Shown here: in pieces, positions 17,047 through 24,958 of the stretch
How the letters are laid out: every line of letters begins with the position of its first letter
How positions within the stretch are numbered: the first letter of the stretch is position 1
Assembly (NCBI GenBank): GCA_910584715.1
Contig: CAJUAN010000004.1
Location: 1-64,000 of the forward strand
Source: an uncultured Oscillospiraceae bacterium
GTDB lineage: Bacteria; Bacillota; Clostridia; Oscillospirales; Ruminococcaceae
Reading direction: 5' to 3'
Length of the DNA: 64,000 bases
Program-made: the position numbers and the translations under genes
Notes under the pieces: model-generated
What the model was told of the DNA's origin: nothing
What the model saw: only the letters and a program-made list of their open reading frames with translations
The model's database searches: none

Positions 17047-17066
17047 CGGGACTTTTAAAAGTCCCG
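17047..17066. repeat. Perfect 20-bp palindrome between tRNA-Val and tRNA-Asp
   Basis: CGGGACTTTT followed by AAAAGTCCCG is a complete dyad in the 26-bp tRNA spacer, followed by TTTTGG. It could fold as a processing hairpin or a weak attenuator that lowers read-through after tRNA-Val. Confidence 0.6.
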
Positions 17067-17071
17067 GTTTT

Positions 17072-17148
17072 GGCCCGATAGTTCAGTTGGTTAGAACGCC
17101 GCCCTGTCACGGCGGAGGTCGTGGGTTCGAGTCCCATTCGGGTCGCCA
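17072..17148 (+). tRNA. tRNA-Asp (anticodon GTC)
   Basis: The gene is 77 nt. The acceptor GGCCCGA pairs with TCGGGTC, the anticodon loop is CTGTCAC, and CCA is encoded (17146-17148). Confidence 0.97.
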
Positions 17149-17152
17149 TTAT

Positions 17153-17228
17153 GCGGATTTAGCTCATCTGGTAGAGCGCCACCTTGCCAAGGTGGAGGTA
17201 GCGGGTTCGAGCCCCGTAATCCGCTCCA
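17153..17228 (+). tRNA. tRNA-Gly (anticodon GCC)
   Basis: The acceptor GCGGATT pairs with AATCCGC, the anticodon loop is TTGCCAA, the discriminator is T, and CCA is encoded. Confidence 0.97.
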
Positions 17229-17247
17229 TTTTTCTTTATTAGAGTAA

Positions 17248-17322
17248 GGCGCTATAGCCAAGTGGTAAGGCGTGGGTCTGCAACACCCTGATTCCCCGGT
17301 TCAAATCCGGGTGGCGCCTCCA
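17248..17322 (+). tRNA. tRNA-Cys (anticodon GCA)
   Basis: The acceptor GGCGCTA pairs with TGGCGCC, the anticodon loop is CTGCAAC, and CCA is encoded (17320-17322). It is the last tRNA before the operon terminator and the adjacent recombinase region. Confidence 0.97.
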
Positions 17323-17342
17323 GCGGGGAGTACCCGCAGACA
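17322..17342 (+). repeat. Short hairpin repeat, copy A
   Basis: AGCGGGG-AGTACCCGCAGACA contains the small hairpin GCGGG/CCCGC and closely resembles copy B at 17427-17448 (one indel, two changes). It starts exactly at the 3' end of tRNA-Cys. Confidence 0.5.
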
Positions 17343-17343
17343 G

Positions 17344-17380
17344 AAAGGTTCTTGTAGAAATACAGGAACCTTTTTATTTT
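17344..17380 (+). terminator. Terminator of the tRNA operon
   Basis: AAAGGTTC(TTGTA) pairs with (TACAG)GAACCTTT around a GAAA loop and is followed by TTTTTATTTT. Confidence 0.9.
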
Positions 17381-17426
17381 TGTCGTTTTCCGAAAAAACT
17401 TTTTTATACAAACATAAGCGGACGCA

Positions 17427-17448
17427 AGCGGGGGAGTTCCCGCTGACA
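17427..17448 (+). repeat. Short hairpin repeat, copy B
   Basis: AGCGGGGGAGTTCCCGCTGACA is a GCGGG/CCCGC hairpin followed by TGACA, near-identical to copy A 105 bp upstream. Such REP-like units are often mis-annotated as small ORFs ending in SAGTPPL or similar. Confidence 0.5.
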
Positions 17449-17485
17449 TGAAAAGCATTACGTAAAAGTTAGGGTACGGTACAGG

Positions 17486-17601
17486 GTGGAATTGTAGAAG
17501 TCGAAAATATACTTGAAAAAACTGGTTTTCAGTTCATCAAGGGATGAGCATAAACTGAAAATTAGTTTTTTCAAGTATATTTTCGACTTCTACAATTCCA
17601 C
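17486..17601. repeat. Very long near-perfect palindrome (49-bp arms, 18-bp loop)
   Basis: The left arm (17486-17534, starting GTGGAATTGTAGAAGTCG) and right arm (17553-17601, ending CGACTTCTACAATTCCAC) are reverse complements at 47 of 49 positions. The two adjacent mismatches are GG against AA in the middle of the arm, and the loop is 18 nt. No protein is encoded. No target-site duplication is obvious at the edges. Possible origins are a MITE, a structured RNA, or a strong bidirectional transcription barrier between the recombinase region and the tRNA operon. Confidence 0.9.
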
Positions 17602-17795
17602 TCGTCCTCATTCCAATAATGGCGGTCTTTATCCAAATAATTTTGAGATTTTGTAACTTTTTTCATAATTTCTTGTCTACTTTATTGACTATGATCTAAC
17701 TTGAATATTATCTAATTTTATACTATAATTTATAAAAGCAACCACCGTATTATCAAAATTAGCTGACGGATATTGTAGTAGCCGGAAACAAAAAC

Positions 17796-17820
17796 CTTTC
17801 GCAAAGTCCTGAAATTTGCG
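17796..17820 (+). repeat. Left 25-bp inverted repeat of the recombinase segment
   Basis: The 25 bp begin CTTTCGCAAAG and end AAATTTGCG. They are an exact reverse complement of 19241-19265. Each copy is itself a dyad, CGCAAA-(9 bp)-TTTGCG, the layout expected for a tyrosine-recombinase core site with two inverted arm-binding half-sites. Confidence 0.85.
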
Positions 17821-17895
17821 GTTAACATGGCTGCAATACTGAAAATGTCAAATAAAGTTTAATTTTCTGACAACAAAAATGACGGTAAATAATTT

Positions 17896-18996
17896 TTACA
17901 TAGAAAAAACATTGTCCGAAAACAGTTTCATGCAGTTTCTTTTCCGCTCCATAGACGAGTGAACGTAACGGTTCAATGTAATTTCTACCGAACAATGTCC
18001 AAGTATTTCAGAAAGCGTTTTTACGTCGACTCCGATATCAACGCATTTAGTGGCAAACATATGCCGCAGAGCGTGAAAGTTTACCTGCGGCAAGCATAAT
18101 TTATTGAGTACAGCTTTAAATCTGTACTGCATGGTGCGCGGTTCCGAAAAAAACTTTTCACCCGTCAAAACATAACAATCGTCATCCTTTCGCATGGGAA
18201 CAAGGTATGAAAACAAAACGTCCGGTATGGGAATTTCCCTTACGGACGTTTTGCTTTTAGGCGGCGTTACAACAATTTTTGTAGCCGTTTTTCCACCTGT
18301 ATTTTTAATTCTCTGCATGGTTTTGCTGACGGTAATAATTCGTTTTTCAAGGTCGATATCCGACCACTTTAAAGCGCATAATTCACCTATCCTCATACCG
18401 GTCACAGCGGAAATTAAGATACCTAAATTTGATGGAGAAACGTTGTCTGTTAGGTAACTTGTCAGTACATTTTGCTGCGTCTCCATGAGTATTTTCCGTT
18501 CTTTTTTCTCACATTTCGGCAGACTTAAAAGTTCCGCTTTATCGGAACAATTAAGCTTCTGACGGGCGAACTTCGTTATGGATTTTATAACTCTGCAAAT
18601 GTCGGAAACATACCGTGCTGACAGTCCCGAAGAAAGTTTTTCAGCAATAAAATCATTAAATATTTTTACGGTCAACTTTTCGTACCGAAATGCCCCAAAA
18701 TACGGCAAAATATGCTTTTCAAGCTTCATACTGTAATTGCAATATGTAGACTCCTTAATACTGTAAGCAATGCTTTCAAGCCATAAATCTGACAACTCCT
18801 TGAAAATGAAATGACATTTCAGACAGTCAGACTTTTGCTCAGCACGTTTTGTTGTAAGAATTACCTTTACTTCGGAATAAGTTTTTCCGTATACGGACGA
18901 ATAACGGGTTTTCCCATCGGGTTTGATTCCGTTTCTGTAACGGCCCTCCCAGCGTCCATCCTTACGTTTGTAAATGTTTTCTCCTCTTCTTGCCAT
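17896..18996 (-). CDS. Tyrosine recombinase (phage-integrase family)
   Basis: The 366-residue site-specific recombinase has an N-terminal arm-binding domain (RRGENIYKRKDGRWEGRYR, AP2-like), a SAM-like core-binding domain (about residues 60-160) and a catalytic domain. The catalytic set is complete: Arg202 (GMRIGEL), Lys in the beta-hairpin region, His308-x-x-Arg311 (HALRH), His334 (LGH) and nucleophile Tyr344 (NRYVH). The start follows CGGAGG by 6 bp. It is enclosed by 25-bp inverted repeats, and no excisionase or transfer genes adjoin, which favours a DNA-inversion role over an integrative element. The alternative is the integrase of a degraded island at tRNA-Cys. Confidence 0.92.
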   Translation of the reverse strand: MARRGENIYKRKDGRWEGRYRNGIKPDGKTRYSSVYGKTYSEVKVILTTKRAEQKSDCLKCHFIFKELSDLWLESIAYSIKESTYCNYSMKLEKHILPYFGAFRYEKLTVKIFNDFIAEKLSSGLSARYVSDICRVIKSITKFARQKLNCSDKAELLSLPKCEKKERKILMETQQNVLTSYLTDNVSPSNLGILISAVTGMRIGELCALKWSDIDLEKRIITVSKTMQRIKNTGGKTATKIVVTPPKSKTSVREIPIPDVLFSYLVPMRKDDDCYVLTGEKFFSEPRTMQYRFKAVLNKLCLPQVNFHALRHMFATKCVDIGVDVKTLSEILGHCSVEITLNRYVHSSMERKRNCMKLFSDNVFSM

Positions 18997-19055
18997 GTTT
19001 TCCTCCGTTTCATACCATAATTTTGACGGTATAAGTAATTTTTTTGTAACAAAAC

Positions 19056-19068
19056 GACAATAATTGTC
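19056..19068. promoter_or_regulatory. Palindromic possible operator upstream of the recombinase
   Basis: GACAATAATTGTC is a perfect 13-bp dyad 60 bp upstream of the recombinase start. A second dyad, GCTGA...TCAGC, lies at about 19083-19098. They may bind a regulator or the recombinase itself. Confidence 0.35.
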
Positions 19069-19164
19069 ACATATAATAGTTTTGCTGACAATATTTCAGC
19101 AACATTTTGTTTAAAATGTTTAATAACATTATTTGCTATATCAAAAATTGTAAGTTTTTGTGTA

Positions 19165-19193
19165 TTGACATACCTGAAAAAGAGTGATAAAAT
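19165..19193 (+). promoter_or_regulatory. Outward promoter inside the invertible segment
   Basis: TTGACA (19165-19170, consensus), a 17-bp spacer and TAAAAT (19188-19193, one mismatch) are followed by AT-rich DNA. The predicted transcript starts near 19200, crosses the right inverted repeat at 19241-19265, and enters the genes at 19346 and 19550. No comparable rightward promoter is seen between 19265 and 19346. Confidence 0.75.
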
Positions 19194-19240
19194 TATATTT
19201 AGTTATATTATATATGTTTATTTTGTAATTGTAAACCTTT

Positions 19241-19265
19241 CGCAAATTTCAGGACTTTGCGAAAG
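19241..19265 (-). repeat. Right 25-bp inverted repeat of the recombinase segment
   Basis: Exact reverse complement of 17796-17820. This copy has an extended dyad TTTCGCAAA-(9 bp)-TTTGCGAAA (19238-19264). If transcribed from the outward promoter it would lie in the 5' leader. Confidence 0.85.
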
Positions 19266-19345
19266 ATTGGATCATAAATTATTATACCATAATTGATTAC
19301 AAAATAAAACAACGGAAATCGCGTATGTAGCGGAGGAAATGTGAA

Positions 19346-19534
19346 ATGCTCCAAAAGACCAGGAAAGAGAGTGAATGTTGCGTTTTATGCGGCAAAGAAA
19401 CCGAATATACAAGGAAAACGCCTATTTCGGAGCGTACCGAATACATTGAGTGCGGCGGTCAGTTGTGTAAAGATTGCTATTATGAATTGTATGTAAAGAA
19501 AAAATCAGATTTTATAGAGTTTGTGAAAAGTTGA
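19346..19534 (+). CDS. Small Cys-rich (zinc-ribbon-like) protein
   Basis: This is a 62-residue protein with Cys11/12, Cys15 (CCVLC) and Cys36, Cys41, Cys44 (CGGQLCKDC), consistent with a small treble-clef or zinc-ribbon fold. The family is not recognised. The ATG at 19346 follows GGAGG by 8 bp. It is the first gene after the invertible promoter and ends 15 bp before the helicase start, so it is co-transcribed with it. It may be a DNA-binding or regulatory partner of the helicase; this is inferred only from position and the Cys array. Confidence 0.7.
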   Translation: MLQKTRKESECCVLCGKETEYTRKTPISERTEYIECGGQLCKDCYYELYVKKKSDFIEFVKS

Positions 19535-19549
19535 AATGGAGGGATTTCT

Positions 19550-22500
19550 GTGGGTATAGAACTGTTTGAACACAATCAGACGGCATACGAAGCTGCGGTT
19601 GCTATGCTTACGGAAACGGGCAAGGCAGCGGTCATTCATCCGACCGGAACTGGAAAGTCTTTTATAGGCTTCAAATTGTGCGTGGATAATCCCGAAAAAA
19701 ACATTTGTTGGATTTCTCCAAGCGAATATATTTTCAGGACGCAGCTTGAAAATCTCCAAAAAACAGGCGCGAAAATTCCACAGAATATAAAATTTTTTAC
19801 TTATGCTAAATTGACATATATGTCCGACAATGAATTGGAAAAAATATGTCCTGATTTTGTGATTTTGGACGAATTTCATCGCTGTGGAGCAGAAGTGTGG
19901 GGCGAGCGTGTCAATGTTTTTTTAAATATGTATAAGAATATTCCTATGTTGGGACTTTCAGCCACGAACGTACGCTATCTGGACAATCAGCGTGATATGG
20001 CCGAGGAACTTTTTGATGGAAATATCGCTTCCGAAATGACCTTGGGAGATGCTATTGTTCGCGGGATTTTAAAGGCTCCTCTGTACATTTCAACGGTTTT
20101 TTCGTATCAAAAGGAGTTTGAAAAATACAAAAGAATGGCAAAAATGCCGAAGTTCAAAGCAGTACGCGATACCGCCGAAAAATACCTTGAAGAGCTGCGC
20201 CGAACAATTGAAAAATCTGACGGTCTGGACGTTATCTTTGAAAAATACATGCCCGACAAACGCGGCAAATATGTGGCTTTTTGTTCAAACAGGGAGCATA
20301 TGGACGAAATGCTTTCCCATGTTAACGAGTGGTTTTTTAAGATTGACAAAACTCCGAAAGTATATAAGGTTTACAGCGATAACCCTGAAGCAAGCGGGGA
20401 ATTTTCTGAATTTAAAGATGATAAGAGCGAAAATTTAAAGCTTTTGTTCTGTATTGATATGCTGAACGAAGGTGTTCATCTGGACGATATTGACGGTGTA
20501 ATTTTGTTTCGTCCAACGGTTTCGCCGACGGTCTATAAGCAGCAGATCGGACGCGCTCTGACCGCAGGAAAAAGCGGTACTCCTGTGATTTTTGACATCA
20601 TAAATAATTTTGAAAATCTATACAGCATGGGCGCGGTTGAGCAGGAAATATGCTGCGCAGTGACTTACTATAACTCTCTCGGAGAGAGTGAAAAAATTGT
20701 TGCCGACAAGTTTGAAATTATCGGTATCGTTAAGGATTGTGTAGAGATTTTTGAGAAGCTTAACGACGCGTTTACTGCCGGTTGGGACGAGATGTACCGT
20801 TATGCCAAGGAGTATTATGCAGAACACGGCAATCTTGATATTCCGCGCAGATATAAGCTTGAAAACGGCTTGTCGCTTGGAAATTGGGTTGATACTCAAC
20901 GTCGGGTCAGAGTTGGAAAGGTAGGCGGTATTCTGACAGAGGAACACGTTAAAAGGCTTGACGAAATCGGTATGCGGTGGGAAAATGTGTCAGATCTAAG
21001 CTGGAATAAATATTTTACGGCGGCTGAAAAATATTTTGACAAAAACGGAAATTTGTGTCCAAAATCAAATTATGTTACCGAAAATGGGGTCAATCTCGGT
21101 TCATGGTTGTCAAATATCCGGACGTACAAAAAATGTGGGATTCAGAGAAACTATTTGACAGACGAACGCATTGAAATACTTGAAAAAATTGGTATGATAT
21201 GGGACATTCCCGACTATATTTTTGAGAAAAATTATTATGCCGCGCTTGAATATTTTCGTACGCACGGAGACCTTGACGTACCTGCAAATTATATTTCCGA
21301 AAACGGCGTGAAGCTTGGCAGCTGTATCAGAAATTTACGCAGAGCACGGCAAAACGGTACTCTCAGCGATTTGCAAATTGTGCGTCTTGATGAAATCGGT
21401 ATGCTGTGGGACGACAAATTTACACGCGCATGGGAAAATGGGTTTGAACATGCTAAATTATATTTTGATGAATACGGAAATCTTGATGTGCCCACAATGT
21501 TTGTCTGCAAGGACGGATTTAAGCTTGGACTGTGGATAGTAAATCACCGTGATAAAAACGATACGCGTATATCTGGTGAGCGTAGGAAAAGACTTGATTC
21601 TATTGGCATGATATGGAAGAAGCCGACAGCAGATGAATTGTGGGACAACCGCTTTGAAATGGCAAGGGCATATTATGAGAAACATGGAAATCTTGATATG
21701 CCTAATGATTTTAAAGAGGACGGGACTTGGCTTGCAAAATGGCTTAATGAACAGAAACATATTTACAACGGCAGGAGAAAAGGAAAATCTCTTACCGATG
21801 AGCAGATAAAAAAGCTTGAAAGTATAGGCTTTCAATGGCGTGATAAAAAGGATATTATTTGGCTGTCACGGTATGAAATGCTGAAGGAATATGTTGAAAA
21901 ACATAGTAATGCGGAAGTACCGACCGACTATATTGTTAATGGTTTTAAGCTTGGAATGTGGCGGCAAAGACAGGGTAATTTTTATAGAAAAGGCTTGCTT
22001 AGTTCCGAGCAGATAAAGCTTTTGCGAGAAATCGGTATGTGTCTTGACGCCTTGACGTATGATGAAATTTGGGACAGAAATTACATTGCCGCTCAAAAAT
22101 GGTATAAGGAAAACGGCAATTTAAACGTTCCGAGAGAGCACAAAACCGAAAACGGAATTTGTCTTAAGGCTTGGCTGCAAAAGCAAAAATACGATTATAA
22201 AAACGGTAAGCTTTCGGAGGAAAATGCTGAAAAGCTGCGGCGGATAGGTATGAATTTTGAAAATAAAAAAGACACGGTTTGGTATGATAATTATGAGTTT
22301 GCCGTTGGCTATTACAAAATTCACGGAGATCTTAATGTACCTGCGGCATATAGGCTTGAAAACGGATTTGTGCTTGGTGATTGGATCGCCAGACAGAGAA
22401 AAAATAAACAGAAGTTGACCGATGAACAGGTAAAAGCTCTTGATTCTATAGATATGGTTTGGACTGCTCCTTCTGATAGACTGTGGGAACAGGGTTTTGA

Positions 22501-22675
22501 ACATCTTGTGCAGTACAAAAATAAGTACGGTACTGCAAAACCCGGCGCAGCATACAGAGCAGAAGACGGATATACTCTCGGACGGTGGCTCGGTAAACAG
22601 AAAAGAAGCTTTATTGAGGGCGAATTGAATAAAGAACAAATCGAAAAGCTTACTCAAATTGGTGTTGAATTATAA
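19550..22675 (+). CDS. DEAD/DEAH-type helicase with nine C-terminal Helicase-Associated (HA) repeats
   Basis: This is a 1041-residue protein. The SF2 helicase core (residues 1 to about 400) has motif I HPTGTGKS (30-37), motif II DEFH (107-110), motif III SATN (137-140) and motif VI QQIGRAL (about 330). Residues of about 410-1041 are nine tandem repeats of about 65-70 residues with consensus W...Y..A..YY..HGNLDVP..Y..ENG..LG.W...QR......L....I..LD.IGM.W, the HA domain. HA arrays are of unknown function and occur in bacterial helicases often suspected of defence or mobile-DNA roles. The start is GTG, with GGAGGG upstream. Its expression appears to depend on the invertible promoter. Confidence 0.9.
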   Translation: MGIELFEHNQTAYEAAVAMLTETGKAAVIHPTGTGKSFIGFKLCVDNPEKNICWISPSEYIFRTQLENLQKTGAKIPQNIKFFTYAKLTYMSDNELEKICPDFVILDEFHRCGAEVWGERVNVFLNMYKNIPMLGLSATNVRYLDNQRDMAEELFDGNIASEMTLGDAIVRGILKAPLYISTVFSYQKEFEKYKRMAKMPKFKAVRDTAEKYLEELRRTIEKSDGLDVIFEKYMPDKRGKYVAFCSNREHMDEMLSHVNEWFFKIDKTPKVYKVYSDNPEASGEFSEFKDDKSENLKLLFCIDMLNEGVHLDDIDGVILFRPTVSPTVYKQQIGRALTAGKSGTPVIFDIINNFENLYSMGAVEQEICCAVTYYNSLGESEKIVADKFEIIGIVKDCVEIFEKLNDAFTAGWDEMYRYAKEYYAEHGNLDIPRRYKLENGLSLGNWVDTQRRVRVGKVGGILTEEHVKRLDEIGMRWENVSDLSWNKYFTAAEKYFDKNGNLCPKSNYVTENGVNLGSWLSNIRTYKKCGIQRNYLTDERIEILEKIGMIWDIPDYIFEKNYYAALEYFRTHGDLDVPANYISENGVKLGSCIRNLRRARQNGTLSDLQIVRLDEIGMLWDDKFTRAWENGFEHAKLYFDEYGNLDVPTMFVCKDGFKLGLWIVNHRDKNDTRISGERRKRLDSIGMIWKKPTADELWDNRFEMARAYYEKHGNLDMPNDFKEDGTWLAKWLNEQKHIYNGRRKGKSLTDEQIKKLESIGFQWRDKKDIIWLSRYEMLKEYVEKHSNAEVPTDYIVNGFKLGMWRQRQGNFYRKGLLSSEQIKLLREIGMCLDALTYDEIWDRNYIAAQKWYKENGNLNVPREHKTENGICLKAWLQKQKYDYKNGKLSEENAEKLRRIGMNFENKKDTVWYDNYEFAVGYYKIHGDLNVPAAYRLENGFVLGDWIARQRKNKQKLTDEQVKALDSIDMVWTAPSDRLWEQGFEHLVQYKNKYGTAKPGAAYRAEDGYTLGRWLGKQKRSFIEGELNKEQIEKLTQIGVEL

Positions 22676-22747
22676 CTCACGACTGATGTCGTTCGTTGAA
22701 TGACGGGGCTATGCCCTTTATTGAAGGAAGATTGTGTGGGAAGAAAA

Positions 22748-24148
22748 ATGGACAAGCATATGAAAAATGAAATAATTATGCGGCTGCTCAAAGCGGTTTC
22801 TGTTATTGGAAATACCGCGCTTTTTATGCTGTATTTTTACTTTTCAAGTCCGACGCTGCGGCAGATCGACAAACATTTAATTCCGTATATTTTATTTACA
22901 TTAATATTTTTTGTAATTTTGATTTGGCTTGTACGTGTTTACAATTCATTTGAAATAGGCGGCAGAAAGATTTATGAATTGATTTATTCTCTTACTCTTT
23001 CAAGTGCTATAGCGTCGGGAATTATGTATGTCGTTCAGGCTGCGTTTCTGCATAAAATTCCTAATTTGCTGATTCTTTTGGGCGCTTTTGCAGCTGAATT
23101 TATCTGTAATATTATCTGGGTTTTGCTTGCGCACAAAATTTATTTTAAGCTGTATAAAGCTAAAAAAACAGTCGTTATTTACCGCTCCGGAGCCGATTTG
23201 CAGAAGCTGTCCGAGATAGGATCGCTTTCAAATAAATTTGAAGTGGTGAAATATATTGAAAATCCCGAAGAAATTCATTCGCTTATTGAAGAAATAGGAG
23301 AATGCGAAGCGGTATTTATAGCGGGCGTGTCGGCTACCTTGCGGAACGGTATTATAAAATACTGCGTTGAAAAAAATATTCCCGCGTACATAGAACCGAA
23401 AATCGGCGATATTCTTATGTCTGGTGCAAAGCATATGCAGATGTTCAGCGTACCGATCTTGAGGGTAAGACACTCTGTTCCCGACCCGTTTTATCTTTTT
23501 GTAAAGCGTGCGCTTGATATTATATTTTCGTTAATCGGGATTATTGTAACAAGTCCGGTAATGCTTGTTATGGCAGTCGCAATTAAAGCTTATGACGGCG
23601 GTCCCGTGTTTTACAGGCAGACGCGGCTTACTAAGGACGGAAAAGAATTTCAGCTTATAAAATTTAGGACTATGCGTGTAGACGCGGAGAAAGACGGCAT
23701 TGCACGGCTTGCCTCGGAAAATGATGATAGAATTTTACCGGTTATGCGTGCGGCTCGAAAGCTGCGGTTTGACGAATTCGGAAATTTTTTCTGCATTCTG
23801 TCAGGCGCTATGACAATAGTCGGACCTCGCCCTGAACGTCCCGAAATTGCTAAGCAGTATGGGGAAACGCTTCCTGCATTTGCTTTGAGATTACAGGTCA
23901 AGGCGGGACTTACGGGTTACGCGCAGATATACGGTAAATACAACACAGAGCCGTATGACAAGCTGCAAATGGATTTGATGTACATAAACGATATGTCGCT
24001 TAGCTGCGATATTGGTCTGATGTTTGCCACTGTCAAGATTTTGTTTATGCCCGAGAGTACGGAGGGTATCAAAGAAGGACAGATTACGGCAAAAAAGGAA
24101 AATATTGAAGCGCCTAAGGAATTGGCGGCGGTTAGTGAGGAAAAGTAA
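22748..24148 (+). CDS. Initiating sugar-1-phosphate transferase (WcaJ/WbaP type)
   Basis: This 466-residue polyprenyl-phosphate hexose-1-phosphate transferase would start glycan assembly on undecaprenyl phosphate. Four or five N-terminal membrane helices (residues 10-130) and a Rossmann-like middle part precede the C-terminal bacterial sugar transferase domain (KRALDIIFSLIGIIVTSPVM, PVFYRQTRLTKDGKEFQLIKFRTM, IVGPRPERPE, GLTGYAQIYGKYNT). ATG 22748 (GGGA 7 bp upstream) is preferred; an upstream ATG at 22700 lacks an SD. It is the first gene of the glycan cluster, 72 bp after the helicase with no terminator between, so helicase transcripts could read into it. Confidence 0.9.
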   Translation: MDKHMKNEIIMRLLKAVSVIGNTALFMLYFYFSSPTLRQIDKHLIPYILFTLIFFVILIWLVRVYNSFEIGGRKIYELIYSLTLSSAIASGIMYVVQAAFLHKIPNLLILLGAFAAEFICNIIWVLLAHKIYFKLYKAKKTVVIYRSGADLQKLSEIGSLSNKFEVVKYIENPEEIHSLIEEIGECEAVFIAGVSATLRNGIIKYCVEKNIPAYIEPKIGDILMSGAKHMQMFSVPILRVRHSVPDPFYLFVKRALDIIFSLIGIIVTSPVMLVMAVAIKAYDGGPVFYRQTRLTKDGKEFQLIKFRTMRVDAEKDGIARLASENDDRILPVMRAARKLRFDEFGNFFCILSGAMTIVGPRPERPEIAKQYGETLPAFALRLQVKAGLTGYAQIYGKYNTEPYDKLQMDLMYINDMSLSCDIGLMFATVKILFMPESTEGIKEGQITAKKENIEAPKELAAVSEEK

Positions 24149-24170
24149 TTTTAACGGGAGGATACAGCAA

Positions 24171-24938
24171 ATGCAGGACGGTCAATTCGGTTTGATAAGC
24201 ATAATTATGGCTGCCTATAATGCCGAACGCACTATTGAACAAGCTGTAACTTCCGTTTTAAATCAGACATATAAAAATTTTGAACTGTTGATAATTGACG
24301 ATTGCTCAAAGGACAACACGCTGTCTATTGCTGAAAATTTTAAACAAAAAGACAACAGAGTGAAAATTATAAAAAACGAAAAAAACAGCGGAGTTTCCTA
24401 CACCCGAAAGCATGGTCTTGAAGAAGCTAATGGAGAGTGGATTGCAGTTCTTGACAGCGATGACGCTTGGGATACCGATAAGCTTGAGAAGCAGATACAG
24501 CTGCAAAAGGAAACGGGCGGAGATTTACTTTACACGGGTTCGGCATTTATGGATAATGACGGAAATCCGATAGATTGGTATCTGCATGCGCCGCAAAAAA
24601 TAGAGTACAAGCAGCTTTTAAAACAAAATCTAATTTCAAATTCATCTTCGTTGGTACGAAAGGAATTATATGAAAAATACTATGTTTCCGATGACTGTAT
24701 GCATGAAGATTTTGCTGTTTGGCTCGGCATTTTAAAAAGCGGAAAATGTGCGTATGGTGTGGACGAACCGCTTTTGATATACCGTCTGTCAAAAAAATCA
24801 AAATCGGGAAATAAATTTAAAGCCGCAAAAATGAACTGGAATACATACCGCTATATGGGGCTTAATGTGTTTGCGGCATTTTATTATGAATGTTGGTACA
24901 TTGTTAATGGATTGCTGAAATACAGAAATCTTAAATGA
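24171..24938 (+). CDS. Glycosyltransferase family 2
   Basis: This is a 255-residue GT-A fold enzyme. It shows ISIIMAAYNAERTIEQAVTS (nucleotide binding), LLIIDDCSKDNT, GEWIAVLDSDDAWDTDKLEKQ (DxD metal site) and EDFAVWLGIL. It would add a sugar to the lipid-linked intermediate. ATG 24171 follows GGGAGG by 9 bp; the open frame further upstream overlaps the preceding gene. Neighbour spacing (22 bp, then 20 bp) indicates an operon. Confidence 0.9.
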   Translation: MQDGQFGLISIIMAAYNAERTIEQAVTSVLNQTYKNFELLIIDDCSKDNTLSIAENFKQKDNRVKIIKNEKNSGVSYTRKHGLEEANGEWIAVLDSDDAWDTDKLEKQIQLQKETGGDLLYTGSAFMDNDGNPIDWYLHAPQKIEYKQLLKQNLISNSSSLVRKELYEKYYVSDDCMHEDFAVWLGILKSGKCAYGVDEPLLIYRLSKKSKSGNKFKAAKMNWNTYRYMGLNVFAAFYYECWYIVNGLLKYRNLK

Positions 24939-24958
24939 TAAAAAGTGAGGTAAAAGCA

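Larger units (their letters stand above)
17796..19265. mobile_element. Putative invertible segment carrying its own recombinase and an outward promoter
   Basis: The segment of about 1.47 kb is bounded by exact 25-bp inverted repeats. It contains a tyrosine recombinase gene (minus strand) and a TTGACA-17-TAAAAT promoter facing right, ending about 48 bp inside the right repeat. Inverted, not direct, orientation of the sites predicts inversion rather than excision. In the present orientation the promoter drives the small Cys-rich gene and the HA-repeat helicase (ON). After inversion it would face the tRNA operon (OFF). This is inferred from sequence layout; no inverted reads were examined. Confidence 0.65.

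Noticed and set aside
16886..17458. Two minus-strand open frames (16886-17149 and 17252-17458) across the tRNA array
   Set aside because: They are reverse translations of the tRNA genes and the short hairpin repeats (peptides such as EAPPGFEPG and SAGTPPL are well-known artefacts) and have no ribosome binding site.
17248..19265. Integrative element inserted in tRNA-Cys using the tyrosine recombinase
   Set aside because: No direct repeat of the tRNA-Cys 3' end was seen downstream, no excisionase or transfer genes are present, and the flanking 25-bp repeats are inverted rather than direct. Not fully excluded.
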